A stretch of DNA of 64,000 nt from an uncultured Rhodanobacteraceae bacterium (GTDB lineage Bacteria > Pseudomonadota > Gammaproteobacteria > Xanthomonadales > SZUA-5). This document shows, piece after piece, positions 55,589 to 64,000 of the stretch (its first letter is position 1; each line of letters starts with the position of its first letter). The stretch covers positions 1 through 64,000 of the forward strand of contig CALEZI010000107.1 in NCBI GenBank assembly GCA_937928755.1, read 5' to 3'. Below the pieces are notes generated by a model that did no database searches, was not told the DNA's origin, and worked only from the letters and a program-made list of their open reading frames with translations. The position numbers were made by a program, and so were the translations under genes.

Positions 55589-56397
55589 GCATCATTGCCA
55601 CGCCACTGGGCCCGGTTCGTGTGGCGGCCGACGACGGGAAACTGACTGGCCTGTGGTTTCGCGGGCAGCAGCACGAACCTGCGCGCGTCCCCAGCGAGCC
55701 GGCCGCGGATCTGTTGCGGCAGGTGAGGCGTTGGCTGGAATCCTACTTTGCCGGCGAAACGCCGCCCGCGATGCCTGCGCTGGCGCCGCGCGGCACCTCG
55801 TTTCAGCAGCGAGTGTGGGCGGCCTTGCTGCGCATTCCGGCGGGCGGCACGGTGAGCTATGGCGAACTCGCGGCACAGCTCGGCGCGCCGAAGTCGACGC
55901 GCGCCGTTGCCGCGGCCGTCGGGCGCAACCCGATTTCGCTGATAATTCCGTGTCATCGCGTCATCGGCGCCAGCGGTCGACTCACCGGTTACGCCGGCGG
56001 ATTGGGTCGCAAGCGGGCGCTGCTCATGCTGGAGTCGCGCAGCGCTTGGCCCTGGCAGCGAATTGTCAGCGGGTATCGGCCGCAGTATCCGGACCCGATC
56101 GCCGTGGATGTTGGAGAGTCGGTTCAGTTTATCGATCGAGACGATGATGGCGAGTACCCGGGATGGAAATGGGCGACGACCGACGACGGTCGCGCGGGCT
56201 GGGTGCCGCGCCAGTGGTTTCGCGAATCAGCAACCGGTGCAACCGCCGCACGCGCTTACGACGCCCGCGAGCTTGAGGTGCAGCCCGAGGATCGGGTGAT
56301 CGCCGCCGAAAGCTTCGGCGGTTGGGTATTGGCAATTCGCGAGGATGGCGCCGCCGGTTGGATTCCGCAGTCGGCGATCGGCGCGGACTCGAACTGA
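55585..56397 (+). CDS. ogt: O6-alkylguanine-DNA alkyltransferase with two C-terminal SH3-like domains
   Basis: A 270-residue protein. Residues 1-155 form a standard Ogt: helix-turn-helix in VSYGELAAQLG, Asn in RNPISLI, and the PCHR motif with nucleophile C123 (SLIIPCHRVIG). The family normally ends near 155-170. Here about 105 extra residues follow, giving two SH3-like units: 164-212 (DPIAVDVGESVQFID, EYPGWKW, RAGWVPRQWF) and 222-266 (RAYDARELEVQPED, GWVLA, AAGWIPQSAI). The frame is continuous with no stop. The combination is unusual; the SH3 pair may bind a partner or DNA. It is coupled to the Ada-AlkA gene. Confidence 0.9.
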   Translation: MSIIATPLGPVRVAADDGKLTGLWFRGQQHEPARVPSEPAADLLRQVRRWLESYFAGETPPAMPALAPRGTSFQQRVWAALLRIPAGGTVSYGELAAQLGAPKSTRAVAAAVGRNPISLIIPCHRVIGASGRLTGYAGGLGRKRALLMLESRSAWPWQRIVSGYRPQYPDPIAVDVGESVQFIDRDDDGEYPGWKWATTDDGRAGWVPRQWFRESATGATAARAYDARELEVQPEDRVIAAESFGGWVLAIREDGAAGWIPQSAIGADSN

Positions 56398-56422
56398 GGC
56401 GCTGGCGCAAGCTTGCGCCAGG

Positions 56423-58294
56423 TTACGCCCATTCGACTCGATTTCGTCCCGCCGCCTTGGCCCGATAGAGCGCACGATCGGCCAATTCGATCAGTTGCGT
56501 GACCTGGCTGCCGCGGGTCGGGAAGGCGCTGGCGACACCGATGCTGACGCGCAGTTCGACAGCGGCGCCCTGCGCCGGCGGTTTGCGCGATTCGATCGCC
56601 CGGCGCGCCTGTTCGGCGCGCGCGCGTGCCTCGGACAACGCTAGCGCGGGCAGCAGCAGGATGAACTCTTCGCCGCCCCAACGCGCCAGGCACTCGCGTG
56701 GGTTGCGCAACTGCGCGTGCAGCACATCGGCCACCGCGCGCAGGCAGTCGTCGCCAACCAGGTGGCCATGGCGATCGTTGATCGCCTTGAAGTGGTCGAT
56801 GTCGAACATCAGCACCGAGAAAGGCTCGCCTGCCTCGGCACAGGATTCCCACAACAGATCCAGGTTCTGTTCCAGGAAACGCCGGTTGTAGACACCGGTC
56901 AGACCATCTCGTCGGCTGACCTCGTGCAGTTGCTGGTTCATTGCGCTGAGGTCCGCCAGTGCCTGGTTGAGCGCAGATGTGCGTTGCTCGACGCAGGCCT
57001 CCAGTTCGTCGCGCGAACGGCTGATCAGCAACTGCTTTTCCTGTTCCAGGTCGCGGATTCGAAAGGCCAGCGCGAACGAGAGCAGCGTCATTTCCAGCGC
57101 CGATCCGATCAGGATGCCGTATTCGGTGATGAAGATCTTCGGCAGCAGACCGAAGGACACCATGGCATAGGACACCACGCCGAGCAGCAACGCCGCCCAC
57201 GCCATCAGGAAATAGCTGGCAGGTCGATAGCCGCTCTTGACCAGGCTGATGGCGCCGTACAGGATCAGCGGCGTGATCAGGAAAACCGCGGCGGTTTCGA
57301 TCATGATGGCGCTGCGGTAGTCGAGCAGCAGGCTGCCGACGATCATGGCGACCTGGCTGAGCACAAAGATCTCGAAGACGCGATTCAGGCGCGGCCTGTG
57401 CTTGGGCAGGTCGAGGAACGCGCGCGCAAACATGGCCATCGTGATCATGCCGAAGACCATCGACAGCGGCATGGCCTGATTCGCCCAGTTCGGCTGGTTC
57501 GGCCAAAGGTACTCGAAGGCGAGCCCGTTCAGGTTCAACTGCAGCACGCCGAAGGCCAGCACATAGAGCACGTACCAGCCGTAGGCCGGCTGGCGCAGGC
57601 TGAGGTAAATGATCAGGTTGAACAGCAGCAGTGCCAGCAACACCCCGTAATAAAGGCCAATACCGACCTGCGCCTCGTGGGTGCGGGCGAAGAAGGCGTC
57701 CCGGGTGATCAGCCATTGCGGCACTTGTACCGAACTCTGCGTCTGCACCCGCAACAGCAGTTCGATCGTCTCGGCGCGGGGAATGTCGACGAGAAAATTG
57801 AAATGGCGATGCTTCAGATCGCGCGTGGCGAACGTCAGACGATCGCCGGATTGGCGGTGCTCGACGCGGCCATCGGCGTGGATCAGGTGAAGATCCACGT
57901 GGTCGAGCAGAGAGTAGGGGATGAGATAGACCCAACGTTGCTCGCGATGGTGGGTCAGGTGAACACGCGTGCGGAACCAGTGAGCGCCTTCTGCAAAGCC
58001 GAACACGGGTGAGCGCGCGCCGAGTGCCGTCCAGCCTGTCTGCGCCAGGGCTTGATTCAGCGTCAGTTGGCCGCTTGCGTCATGCAATACCTCGGTCGAC
58101 GGCGACAAATCGTATTCGTCGACATCGGCGCGCAATTCCAGCACGGAGGCGTGGGCCGCAATGCCAACGAGCAGACAGCACAGCAGCAGGTTTCCGGCCC
58201 ATCGACAGGCTCGCCGTGCCCATGCAGATCCGCCGGATGTCACGCCTGCTGGCTCCCCGAAGCCGTGCCCGAACGAGCATACCTGCCTGAACAA
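56423..58294 (-). CDS. 7TM-DISM diguanylate cyclase
   Basis: A 623-residue membrane enzyme predicted to make cyclic di-GMP. Signal/TM (about 33-48), a periplasmic 7TMR-DISMED2 beta domain (about 55-190), seven TM helices (about 205-400), a coiled coil, and a C-terminal GGDEF domain (about 455-620) with the active site RWGGEEF and DIDHFKAINDRHGH. The RxxD inhibitory site is not kept (NPRE in its place), so product inhibition may be weak. The longer start is used; a later Met near residue 40 would remove part of the signal region. Confidence 0.91.
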   Translation of the reverse strand: MFRQVCSFGHGFGEPAGVTSGGSAWARRACRWAGNLLLCCLLVGIAAHASVLELRADVDEYDLSPSTEVLHDASGQLTLNQALAQTGWTALGARSPVFGFAEGAHWFRTRVHLTHHREQRWVYLIPYSLLDHVDLHLIHADGRVEHRQSGDRLTFATRDLKHRHFNFLVDIPRAETIELLLRVQTQSSVQVPQWLITRDAFFARTHEAQVGIGLYYGVLLALLLFNLIIYLSLRQPAYGWYVLYVLAFGVLQLNLNGLAFEYLWPNQPNWANQAMPLSMVFGMITMAMFARAFLDLPKHRPRLNRVFEIFVLSQVAMIVGSLLLDYRSAIMIETAAVFLITPLILYGAISLVKSGYRPASYFLMAWAALLLGVVSYAMVSFGLLPKIFITEYGILIGSALEMTLLSFALAFRIRDLEQEKQLLISRSRDELEACVEQRTSALNQALADLSAMNQQLHEVSRRDGLTGVYNRRFLEQNLDLLWESCAEAGEPFSVLMFDIDHFKAINDRHGHLVGDDCLRAVADVLHAQLRNPRECLARWGGEEFILLLPALALSEARARAEQARRAIESRKPPAQGAAVELRVSIGVASAFPTRGSQVTQLIELADRALYRAKAAGRNRVEWA

Positions 58295-58337
58295 CGCGAG
58301 GCGATGTGAACCGGGGACAGCCGCTCGCCAGCGGCGA

Positions 58338-58760
58338 TTACTTCACGTCGATGCTGATCTTGTCGCTGAGGACTGGCGGGTCATGCGGGATGTGATTGGC
58401 GTCGCCCAACAGCAGTTGCAGCGTGTGCTTGCCGGGCGTCAGTTCGAGCGTGATTTCGGTCTGACCGCCGCCAAAGTGACGGTGTTTGTCGTCATTCGGC
58501 AACGGCATGTCCATGGCGGGCAATTCGGTCACATCGATCAGCAGATGATGGTGGCCAGTGTTTTCCTTGACCGTGCCGGCCGGCGCCACGCCCATGCCGG
58601 ACAGGCCGAAGCGAATGGTGACCGGGTTGCTGACCGTTTCCCCATCCGTGGGTGAAATGAAGTAGACCTTGGCACCTGCAGGTGCCGGCGTAAGCGGCAG
58701 CGGGCCAGCCAGTGCAACAGGCGTGGCCAGAACAAGGCCGAGGATCAGGGCAAGGCGCAT
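58338..58760 (-). CDS. DUF4399 periplasmic protein
   Basis: A 140-residue secreted protein with a signal peptide (cut near VALAG). The DUF4399 core is recognised by VYFISPTDGETVSNPVTIRFGL, GHHHLLID, the HRHFGGGQTE segment and LTPGKHTLQLLLGD. The His-rich surface (HHHLLID, HRHF) could bind metal. The function is unknown. It is transcribed with nothing obvious, 43 bp after the diguanylate cyclase start, on the same strand. Confidence 0.87.
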   Translation of the reverse strand: MRLALILGLVLATPVALAGPLPLTPAPAGAKVYFISPTDGETVSNPVTIRFGLSGMGVAPAGTVKENTGHHHLLIDVTELPAMDMPLPNDDKHRHFGGGQTEITLELTPGKHTLQLLLGDANHIPHDPPVLSDKISIDVK

Positions 58761-58828
58761 CGGAGGTTCTTCGTGGCGATCAGGGATGCATATCATGCCG
58801 CAATTGACTTCGCGACCGCGCTGGATCT

Positions 58829-58853
58829 GGGGGTCCAGACTTGTCTGGACGCG
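58829..58853. repeat. Solo arm of the nested-palindrome element
   Basis: A single GTCCAGACTTGTCTGGACGC copy, one arm of the 183-bp element, without its partner. Short flanking GGATCT/AGATCC gives it an imperfect outer palindrome. Confidence 0.8.
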
Positions 58854-58880
58854 GGAGATCCTGGATTAGCGAAAGCGTCG

Positions 58881-58952
58881 TTGTAGGAGCGACGTGTACG
58901 TCGCGACTGGCGAAACGGCCGGCCGGTCGCGACGTGAACGTCGCTCCTACAT
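58881..58952. repeat. REP palindrome (TAGGAGCGACGTGTACGTCGC type)
   Basis: TTGTAGGAGCGACGTGTACG and its inverse CGTTCACGTCGCTCCTACA-like arm surround CGAAACGGCCGGCC. It is the same family as 40328-40403. It is 7 bp past the nuoN stop, so it may terminate the nuo transcript. Confidence 0.85.
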
Positions 58953-58959
58953 GGACTGG

Positions 58960-60399
58960 CTACGGAAACGCAGCCACGCACAGTGCCGTCAGGGTGCCGG
59001 CGAACAGCGTGAGGCCGATCTGCAGCAGACCATTGGCGGCGAGCACCACGCGCACGTCGCCCGGGGCGGTGATCGGGTGTTCGTGTTCCGGTTCGTCGAA
59101 GTACATCACCTTGATTACGCGCAGGTAGTAGAAGGCGCCGATCACCGCCATGACGACGGCGACGACGGCCAACCACAGCCAGCCGGCATTGATCACCGCC
59201 TGCAGCACGTAGAGCTTGGAGAAGAAGCCGATCAGCGGCGGGAAACCGCCGAGCGAGGCCATGATCAGCAGCATCAGGAACGCGAACCAGGGATGGCGCT
59301 GGTTGAGGCCCTTGAAGTCCTCGATACGCTCCGATTCGAAGCCGGCGTTCGACAACGCGATGATCATGCCGAAGGCGCCGGTGGTCATCAGCGCGTAGGT
59401 GATCGCATAGAACATCGATGCCGCCATCCCGGTGTCGGTGCCGGCGAGGATGCCGAGCAACAGGAAACCGACGTGCGAGATGGTCGAAAACGCCAGCATG
59501 CGCTTCAGGTTGGTCTGCGCAATGGCGGCCAGGTTGCCGACGATCAACGACATCATCGCGAGGAAACCCAGCATCTGCGACCAGTCGTGAACCAGCGGCG
59601 CCAGTCCTTCGGTCAGCAAACGGAATGCCATGCCAACCGCAGCGAGCTTCGGTGCTGCCGCCAGGAACAAGGTGACCGCTGTCGGGGCGCCCTGGTAAAC
59701 GTCCGGCACCCACATGTGGAAAGGCACGGCGCCGAACTTGAAGCCGACGCCGACGACAATGAACACCACGGCGAAAGCCAGCACCACTTTCGGGTGATCC
59801 CCCGACGCCAGCCGTGTGGCAATTTCGGTCAGATCGAGGCTGCCGGTGATGCCGTAAAGCATCGACATGCCGTACAGCAACAGGCCGGAAGCCAGCGCGC
59901 CGAGCACGAAGTACTTCATCGCCGATTCGGCGGCGGTCGGCGAATCGCGGTCCACCGCAACCAGCGCATAACCCGACAGGGCCATCAGCTCCAGACCGAG
60001 GTAAACCGTCAGCAGGTTGCCGCCCGAGATCAGGATGCACATGCCGAGCACCGCGAACAGCGCCAGTGAGTAGTACTCGGACACGAACAGCTTGTGCGTA
60101 CGCAGGTAGTACTTGGCGTAGACGAACACGATCGCCGTGCTCAAGTAGACAAACAGCTTGAGGATGTCGCCCATGCCATCGCGAATGAACATGCCGCCGG
60201 CAACCGCGACTCGCTCGCCAAGGTGGAAATCGCGCAGCGTCAGGATCGCGGTGAACACCAGCGTCAGCGTGGCCAGGAAATGCACCAGTCCGCGGCGCCG
60301 CTCGTCGATGTAAAGACCGGCGATCAGGATCAGCGAGGTCATGCCGAGCAGGAACAGCTCAGGCAGCATCGGCAACAAGTCGCTCCAGGTTCGAATCAT
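58960..60399 (-). CDS. nuoN: NADH-quinone oxidoreductase subunit N
   Basis: An antiporter-like proton-pumping subunit of complex I, 479 residues with about 14 TM helices. Key residues are the TM5 Glu in YLGLELMALSGYALVA and the TM7 Lys in FKFGAVPFHMWVPDVYQGAP. It is the last gene of the nuo operon, 13 bp after nuoM, the standard order L-M-N. The operon runs off the right-hand edge. Confidence 0.96.
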   Translation of the reverse strand: MIRTWSDLLPMLPELFLLGMTSLILIAGLYIDERRRGLVHFLATLTLVFTAILTLRDFHLGERVAVAGGMFIRDGMGDILKLFVYLSTAIVFVYAKYYLRTHKLFVSEYYSLALFAVLGMCILISGGNLLTVYLGLELMALSGYALVAVDRDSPTAAESAMKYFVLGALASGLLLYGMSMLYGITGSLDLTEIATRLASGDHPKVVLAFAVVFIVVGVGFKFGAVPFHMWVPDVYQGAPTAVTLFLAAAPKLAAVGMAFRLLTEGLAPLVHDWSQMLGFLAMMSLIVGNLAAIAQTNLKRMLAFSTISHVGFLLLGILAGTDTGMAASMFYAITYALMTTGAFGMIIALSNAGFESERIEDFKGLNQRHPWFAFLMLLIMASLGGFPPLIGFFSKLYVLQAVINAGWLWLAVVAVVMAVIGAFYYLRVIKVMYFDEPEHEHPITAPGDVRVVLAANGLLQIGLTLFAGTLTALCVAAFP

Positions 60400-60412
60400 G
60401 GTCGCTTTATCC

Positions 60413-61942
60413 TCAACCCGGGATGCCGATCAGCTTTGAAGTCGTGACGTGCTGCAGCAACGCTTCGACGCTGGTTTGCATGACCTGCACCAGCGGTTCA
60501 GGCCACAGGCCGATCAACAACACGAAAAAGGCGAGCGTTGACATGACGATCCACTCGCGAGCATTGAGATCCGTCAGTTCGGCCACGTGTTTGTTGGCGA
60601 CGTCGCCGAAGATCACGCGCTTGACCAGCCAGAGTGTATAGGCGGCGCCGAGGATCAGCGTCAGGCCGGCCAGTGCGGCTACACCCAGGCTCATTTTCAC
60701 CGTCGCCAGGATCACCATGAACTCGCCGACGAAACCGCTGGTGCCCGGCAAGCCGCAATTGGCCATGGCGAAGAACACGACGAAGGCCGAATACCACGGC
60801 ATCGTATTGACCACGCCGCCGTAATCGGCGATCTGCCGTGAGTGCACACGGTCGTAAAGTACGCCGACGGCACCGAACATCGCGGCCGACACGAAGCCGT
60901 GCGAAATCATCTGCACCATCGCGCCCTGCACACCGAGCGCTGCGGTGTCGGCGGCGTTCTTGTCCAGCACCAGCGCGAAGGCGATGAACAGGCCGAGCGT
61001 CACGAAGCCCATGTGACTGATCGACGAATAGGCGATCAGCTTCTTCATGTCCTGCTGCGCCAGCGCCACGAAGCCGATGTAGACCACCGCGATCAGCGAC
61101 AGGGTGATGATCAGCCAGGCGTATTCGGCAGCCGCGTCGGGTGCGATCGGCATGGAAAAGCGCAGGAAGCCGTAACCACCGACCTTCAGCATCACCGCCG
61201 CCAGCACCATGGAGCCGCCGGTCGGTGCTTCCACATGCGCGTCGGGCAGCCAGGTGTGTACCGGCCACATCGGGATCTTGACGGCGAAGGCGACCAGGAA
61301 GGCGAAGAACAGCCAGGTCTGTTCGGACATGCTGAGCGTCATTGCCTGCATGTCGGCCAACTGGAAGCTCTGGCCCTTCAGGTACAGGTAGATCAAGCCA
61401 AGCAGCATGAACACCGAACCGAGGAAGGTGTACAGGAAGAACTTCAGTGTGGCGTAGACGCGGCGCGGGCCACCCCAGATGCCGATGATGATGAACATCG
61501 GGATCAGCATGCCCTCGAAGAACACGTAGAACAGCAGCGCGTCCTGGGCAACGAAAACGCCGTTCATCAGCCCGGCCAGGGCCAGGAACGCGGCGACGTA
61601 CTGGGTGGGTTTGTAGTCGATGCCCTCCCAACCGGCGATCAGCACCAGGACCGTGACGACCGACGTCAACACCAGCAGCGGCAAGCTGAAGCCATCGATG
61701 CCGAGGTGATAGTCGATGTTGAACGCGGCGATCCACGGCGTGCGTTCGACGAACTGCATGGCGCTGGTGGTCGTGTCGAAGTTCGCCCACAGTGGAAAGC
61801 ACAACGCCAGCGTCGCCAGCGCGACGATCAACGCGAGCCATTTGGCCGCGCCGGCATTGCGATCGCCGGTGACCAGCACCGCGACCGCGCCGGCAATCGG
61901 CAGCCAGACGAATAGGGACAGCAGGGGCCAGTCGGCGATCAT
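60413..61942 (-). CDS. nuoM: NADH-quinone oxidoreductase subunit M
   Basis: The antiporter-like subunit M of complex I, 509 residues with about 14 TM helices. Essential charges are the Glu in YVFFEGMLIPMF and the Lys in AFAVKIPMWPVHTWLPDAH. Start MIADWPLL is used because the TM1 Leu-rich stretch begins there; longer upstream frames are not family-like. It is 7 bp from nuoL and 13 bp from nuoN. Confidence 0.96.
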   Translation of the reverse strand: MIADWPLLSLFVWLPIAGAVAVLVTGDRNAGAAKWLALIVALATLALCFPLWANFDTTTSAMQFVERTPWIAAFNIDYHLGIDGFSLPLLVLTSVVTVLVLIAGWEGIDYKPTQYVAAFLALAGLMNGVFVAQDALLFYVFFEGMLIPMFIIIGIWGGPRRVYATLKFFLYTFLGSVFMLLGLIYLYLKGQSFQLADMQAMTLSMSEQTWLFFAFLVAFAVKIPMWPVHTWLPDAHVEAPTGGSMVLAAVMLKVGGYGFLRFSMPIAPDAAAEYAWLIITLSLIAVVYIGFVALAQQDMKKLIAYSSISHMGFVTLGLFIAFALVLDKNAADTAALGVQGAMVQMISHGFVSAAMFGAVGVLYDRVHSRQIADYGGVVNTMPWYSAFVVFFAMANCGLPGTSGFVGEFMVILATVKMSLGVAALAGLTLILGAAYTLWLVKRVIFGDVANKHVAELTDLNAREWIVMSTLAFFVLLIGLWPEPLVQVMQTSVEALLQHVTTSKLIGIPG

Positions 61943-61949
61943 GGGTGGC

Positions 61950-63950
61950 TCATTGCAGCAGGGCGAAGGCGCCAACAATGACGATCAAGCCGAGGATCAT
62001 CATGAAGGCATAGTGGAACAGGTAACCGGACTGCAGGCGGCGCACCACGTAGGCGATGCGCGACACCGTGCTGGCGGAACCATCGACCATCACGCCGTCG
62101 ATCAGCGCCTGATCGCCGACGCGCCAGAAGACACTGCCCAGTCCCACACTGCCGCGCGCGAACAGCCACTGGTACAGCTCATCGAAGCCGTACTTGCGCT
62201 CGAGGATGCGTGGAATCGGGCCGAAGCCCTTGTGCAATTTGTCGGCAATAGACGGATTGAGCAGGTAGATGTAAGTCGCGACGCCGGCACCGATCAGCGC
62301 AAGCCAGACCGGCAAAGTGATGAAGCCGTGCAGCGCAAAGGCGATCGCTCCGTGTTCGAACTCGTGGGCCATCGCCGCCAGCGGTTCGCGGCCTTCGGCG
62401 ACGAAGATCGCGCCGTCGAAGAAAGTGCCGAACAACATCGGGCCGGCGGTCATTCCGCCGATGATCAATGACGGGATCGCCAGCAGGATCAGCGGCAGCG
62501 TGACTACCCACGGCGTTTCGTGGGGCTTGTGGTCGCCATGACCATGGCCGTGCCCGTGATGGCCGTCGTCATGCCCATGACCGAAGCGTTCCTTGCCGTG
62601 GAAGGCGAGGTACAGCATGCGGAACGAATAGAACGCGGTGACTGCGACGCCGATCAGCAGCGAGTAGTACGCAAAGGTCGCGCCCGGACGATCGGCATGC
62701 TGCACGGCGATCAGAATCGCGTCCTTGGAGAAGAATCCGCTGGTGCCAGGAAAACCCATCAGCGCCAATGTGCCGGCCCAGGCGGTGATGAAGGTGATCG
62801 GCATGTACTTGCGGAGCCCACCCATCTTGCGCAGGTCCTGCTCGTGATGCATGGCGATGATCACCGAGCCGGCGCCGAGGAACAGAAGCGCCTTGAAGAA
62901 GGCGTGCGTCATCAGGTGGAAGATCGCCGCCGAATACGCCGAAGCGCCCAGCGCCACCGTCATGTAGCCGAGCTGCGACAGCGTCGAATAGGCCACCACG
63001 CGCTTGATGTCGTTCTGCACGATGCCGATGAAACCCATGAACAGCGCGGTGATCGAGCCGATCACCAGGATCGTCGAGAGTGCGGCCTCGGACAGCTCGA
63101 ACAGCGGCGACATGCGCGCGACCATGAAGATGCCGGCGGTGACCATGGTTGCCGCGTGGATCAGCGCGGAAATCGGCGTCGGGCCTTCCATCGAGTCCGG
63201 CAGCCACACATGCAGCGGCACCTGCGCGCTCTTGCCCATCGCGCCGACGAACAGCAGCAGGCAGATCAGCGTCGGCACCGCCCAGACCACGTCGCCATAA
63301 GGGTTGAAGGTTTGCCCGACCAGCGTCGGCGCAGCGGCAAACACGGTGGCGTAATCGAGGCTGCCGAGATAGGCCAGAACCAGGCCGATTCCGAGCAGGA
63401 AGCCGAAGTCGCCAACACGGTTGACCAGAAACGCCTTCAGGTTGGCAAAGATCGCGGTCGGGCGCTTGTACCAGAAGCCGATCAGCAGGTACGACACCAG
63501 TCCCACCGCTTCCCAGCCGAAGAACAACTGCATGAAGTTGTTGCTCATCACCAGCATCAGCATGGCGAAGGTGAACAACGAGATGTAGCCGAAGAAGCGC
63601 TGGTAGCCGTCGTCATCGTGCATGTAGCCGATGGTGTAGATGTGCACCATCAGCGACACCGAGGTCACCACCACCATCATCGTCGCGGTCAGCGCGTCGA
63701 CGAGGAATCCGACTTCCGCCTTGATCGAGCCGATCTCGAACCAGGTATAGATCGACAGGTTCACCGCCGGATGGGCGTCGAACGCGATCAGCTTGAGCAC
63801 ATACAGGCTGACCGCGGTGCTGACGGCGACGCCGAGGATGGTCACGCTGTGCGCGCCGGCGCGGCCGATCTGGCGGCCGAAGAGGCCAGCGAGGATCGCG
63901 CCGAGCAGCGGCGCCAGGGCGGCAGTGAGCAGCAGGGTCTTGGTGATCAT
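61950..63950 (-). CDS. nuoL: NADH-quinone oxidoreductase subunit L
   Basis: The distal pumping subunit of complex I, 666 residues (E. coli 613) with about 16 TM helices and a C-terminal lateral helix. Charges include the Glu in FFGWEAVGLVSYLLIGFW and the Lys in GAMGKSAQVPLHVWLPD. A His-rich cytoplasmic or periplasmic loop (about 453-475: GHGHDDGHHGHGHGHGDHK) is an insertion not in E. coli and could bind metal. I start at MITKTLLL rather than MGSEM. The 50 bases beyond, to the window end, should be the edge of nuoK but no clear NuoK C-terminus is seen. Confidence 0.95.
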   Translation of the reverse strand: MITKTLLLTAALAPLLGAILAGLFGRQIGRAGAHSVTILGVAVSTAVSLYVLKLIAFDAHPAVNLSIYTWFEIGSIKAEVGFLVDALTATMMVVVTSVSLMVHIYTIGYMHDDDGYQRFFGYISLFTFAMLMLVMSNNFMQLFFGWEAVGLVSYLLIGFWYKRPTAIFANLKAFLVNRVGDFGFLLGIGLVLAYLGSLDYATVFAAAPTLVGQTFNPYGDVVWAVPTLICLLLFVGAMGKSAQVPLHVWLPDSMEGPTPISALIHAATMVTAGIFMVARMSPLFELSEAALSTILVIGSITALFMGFIGIVQNDIKRVVAYSTLSQLGYMTVALGASAYSAAIFHLMTHAFFKALLFLGAGSVIIAMHHEQDLRKMGGLRKYMPITFITAWAGTLALMGFPGTSGFFSKDAILIAVQHADRPGATFAYYSLLIGVAVTAFYSFRMLYLAFHGKERFGHGHDDGHHGHGHGHGDHKPHETPWVVTLPLILLAIPSLIIGGMTAGPMLFGTFFDGAIFVAEGREPLAAMAHEFEHGAIAFALHGFITLPVWLALIGAGVATYIYLLNPSIADKLHKGFGPIPRILERKYGFDELYQWLFARGSVGLGSVFWRVGDQALIDGVMVDGSASTVSRIAYVVRRLQSGYLFHYAFMMILGLIVIVGAFALLQ

Positions 63951-64000
63951 CTCAGAGCCCATCGAGGCATTGGCAGCAAGCGAAGGTCATGCGATCTGGC

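Noticed and set aside
60380..60400. A GGTTCGAATC sequence resembling a tRNA T-loop.
   Set aside because: No acceptor, D or anticodon stems can be formed around it, and it is the start region of nuoN. No tRNA was found elsewhere.

Overview
This 64-kb window is GC-rich chromosomal DNA from a Gram-negative gammaproteobacterium. Gene content and order look most like the Xanthomonadales/Lysobacterales: an ndk-rlmN-pilF-rodZ-yfgM-bamB-der run, leuS-lptE, isovaleryl-CoA dehydrogenase with leucine dehydrogenase, NuoLMN, many LPS/OMP-assembly lipoproteins, many two-component proteins, and abundant short palindromic intergenic repeats. The lineage is an inference from these genes, not from a marker phylogeny. 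I saw no phage, transposase, CRISPR array, rRNA or tRNA.

Layout. 1-0.55 kb: three tandem ~183-bp units carrying nested palindromes. The family recurs near 3.8, 15.9 and 58.8 kb. 0.5-12.1 kb (minus strand): a NarL/LiaR-type two-component pair, a CnoX-like thioredoxin-TPR chaperone, a secreted amidohydrolase, and a signalling cluster of four genes: 6-TM histidine kinase, Rcp1-like receiver, REC-PAS-GAF protein without a kinase, and REC-PAS hybrid kinase. 12.3-15.7 kb (plus): a truncated HigB-type toxin remnant, leuS and lptE. 16-25.9 kb (mostly minus): HD-GYP response regulator, isovaleryl-CoA dehydrogenase, leucine dehydrogenase, M48 lipoprotein protease, and a thiolase/FadN-like beta-oxidation pair. 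26.2-35.5 kb (plus): ndk, rlmN, pilF, rodZ, yfgM, bamB, der, moeA and rhodanese-moeB. 35.5-36.2 kb: a gene-free, locally AT-rich stretch with three perfect DnaA boxes plus degenerate ones. 36.2-40.3 kb: a DUF1244 protein and a translationally coupled TRAP operon with a TatT component. 40.5-45.1 kb: FadD, a lipoprotein, and a YnbA-like CDP-alcohol phosphotransferase divergent from an acyltransferase/CdsA-like pair. 45.4-53.9 kb: a 1099-residue beta-propeller histidine kinase, hypotheticals, a locally AT-rich SEL1-like gene, a DUF4139 protein and a fatty-acid hydroxylase. 54.2-56.4 kb: an alkylation-repair operon, Ada/AlkA fusion plus an Ogt carrying two SH3-like domains. 56.4-64 kb (minus): a 7TM diguanylate cyclase, a DUF4399 protein and nuoN-nuoM-nuoL.

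Themes: envelope biogenesis (LptE, BamB, YfgM, RodZ, PilF), acyl-CoA and leucine catabolism (FadA, FadN-like, FadD, IVD, LeuDH), alkylation repair, a possible alternative phospholipid route, and dense signalling. The most notable items are the Ogt-SH3 fusion, the Asn-substituted CDP-alcohol phosphotransferase locus, the DnaA-box cluster, and the nested-palindrome repeat that supplies the end of a response-regulator gene.
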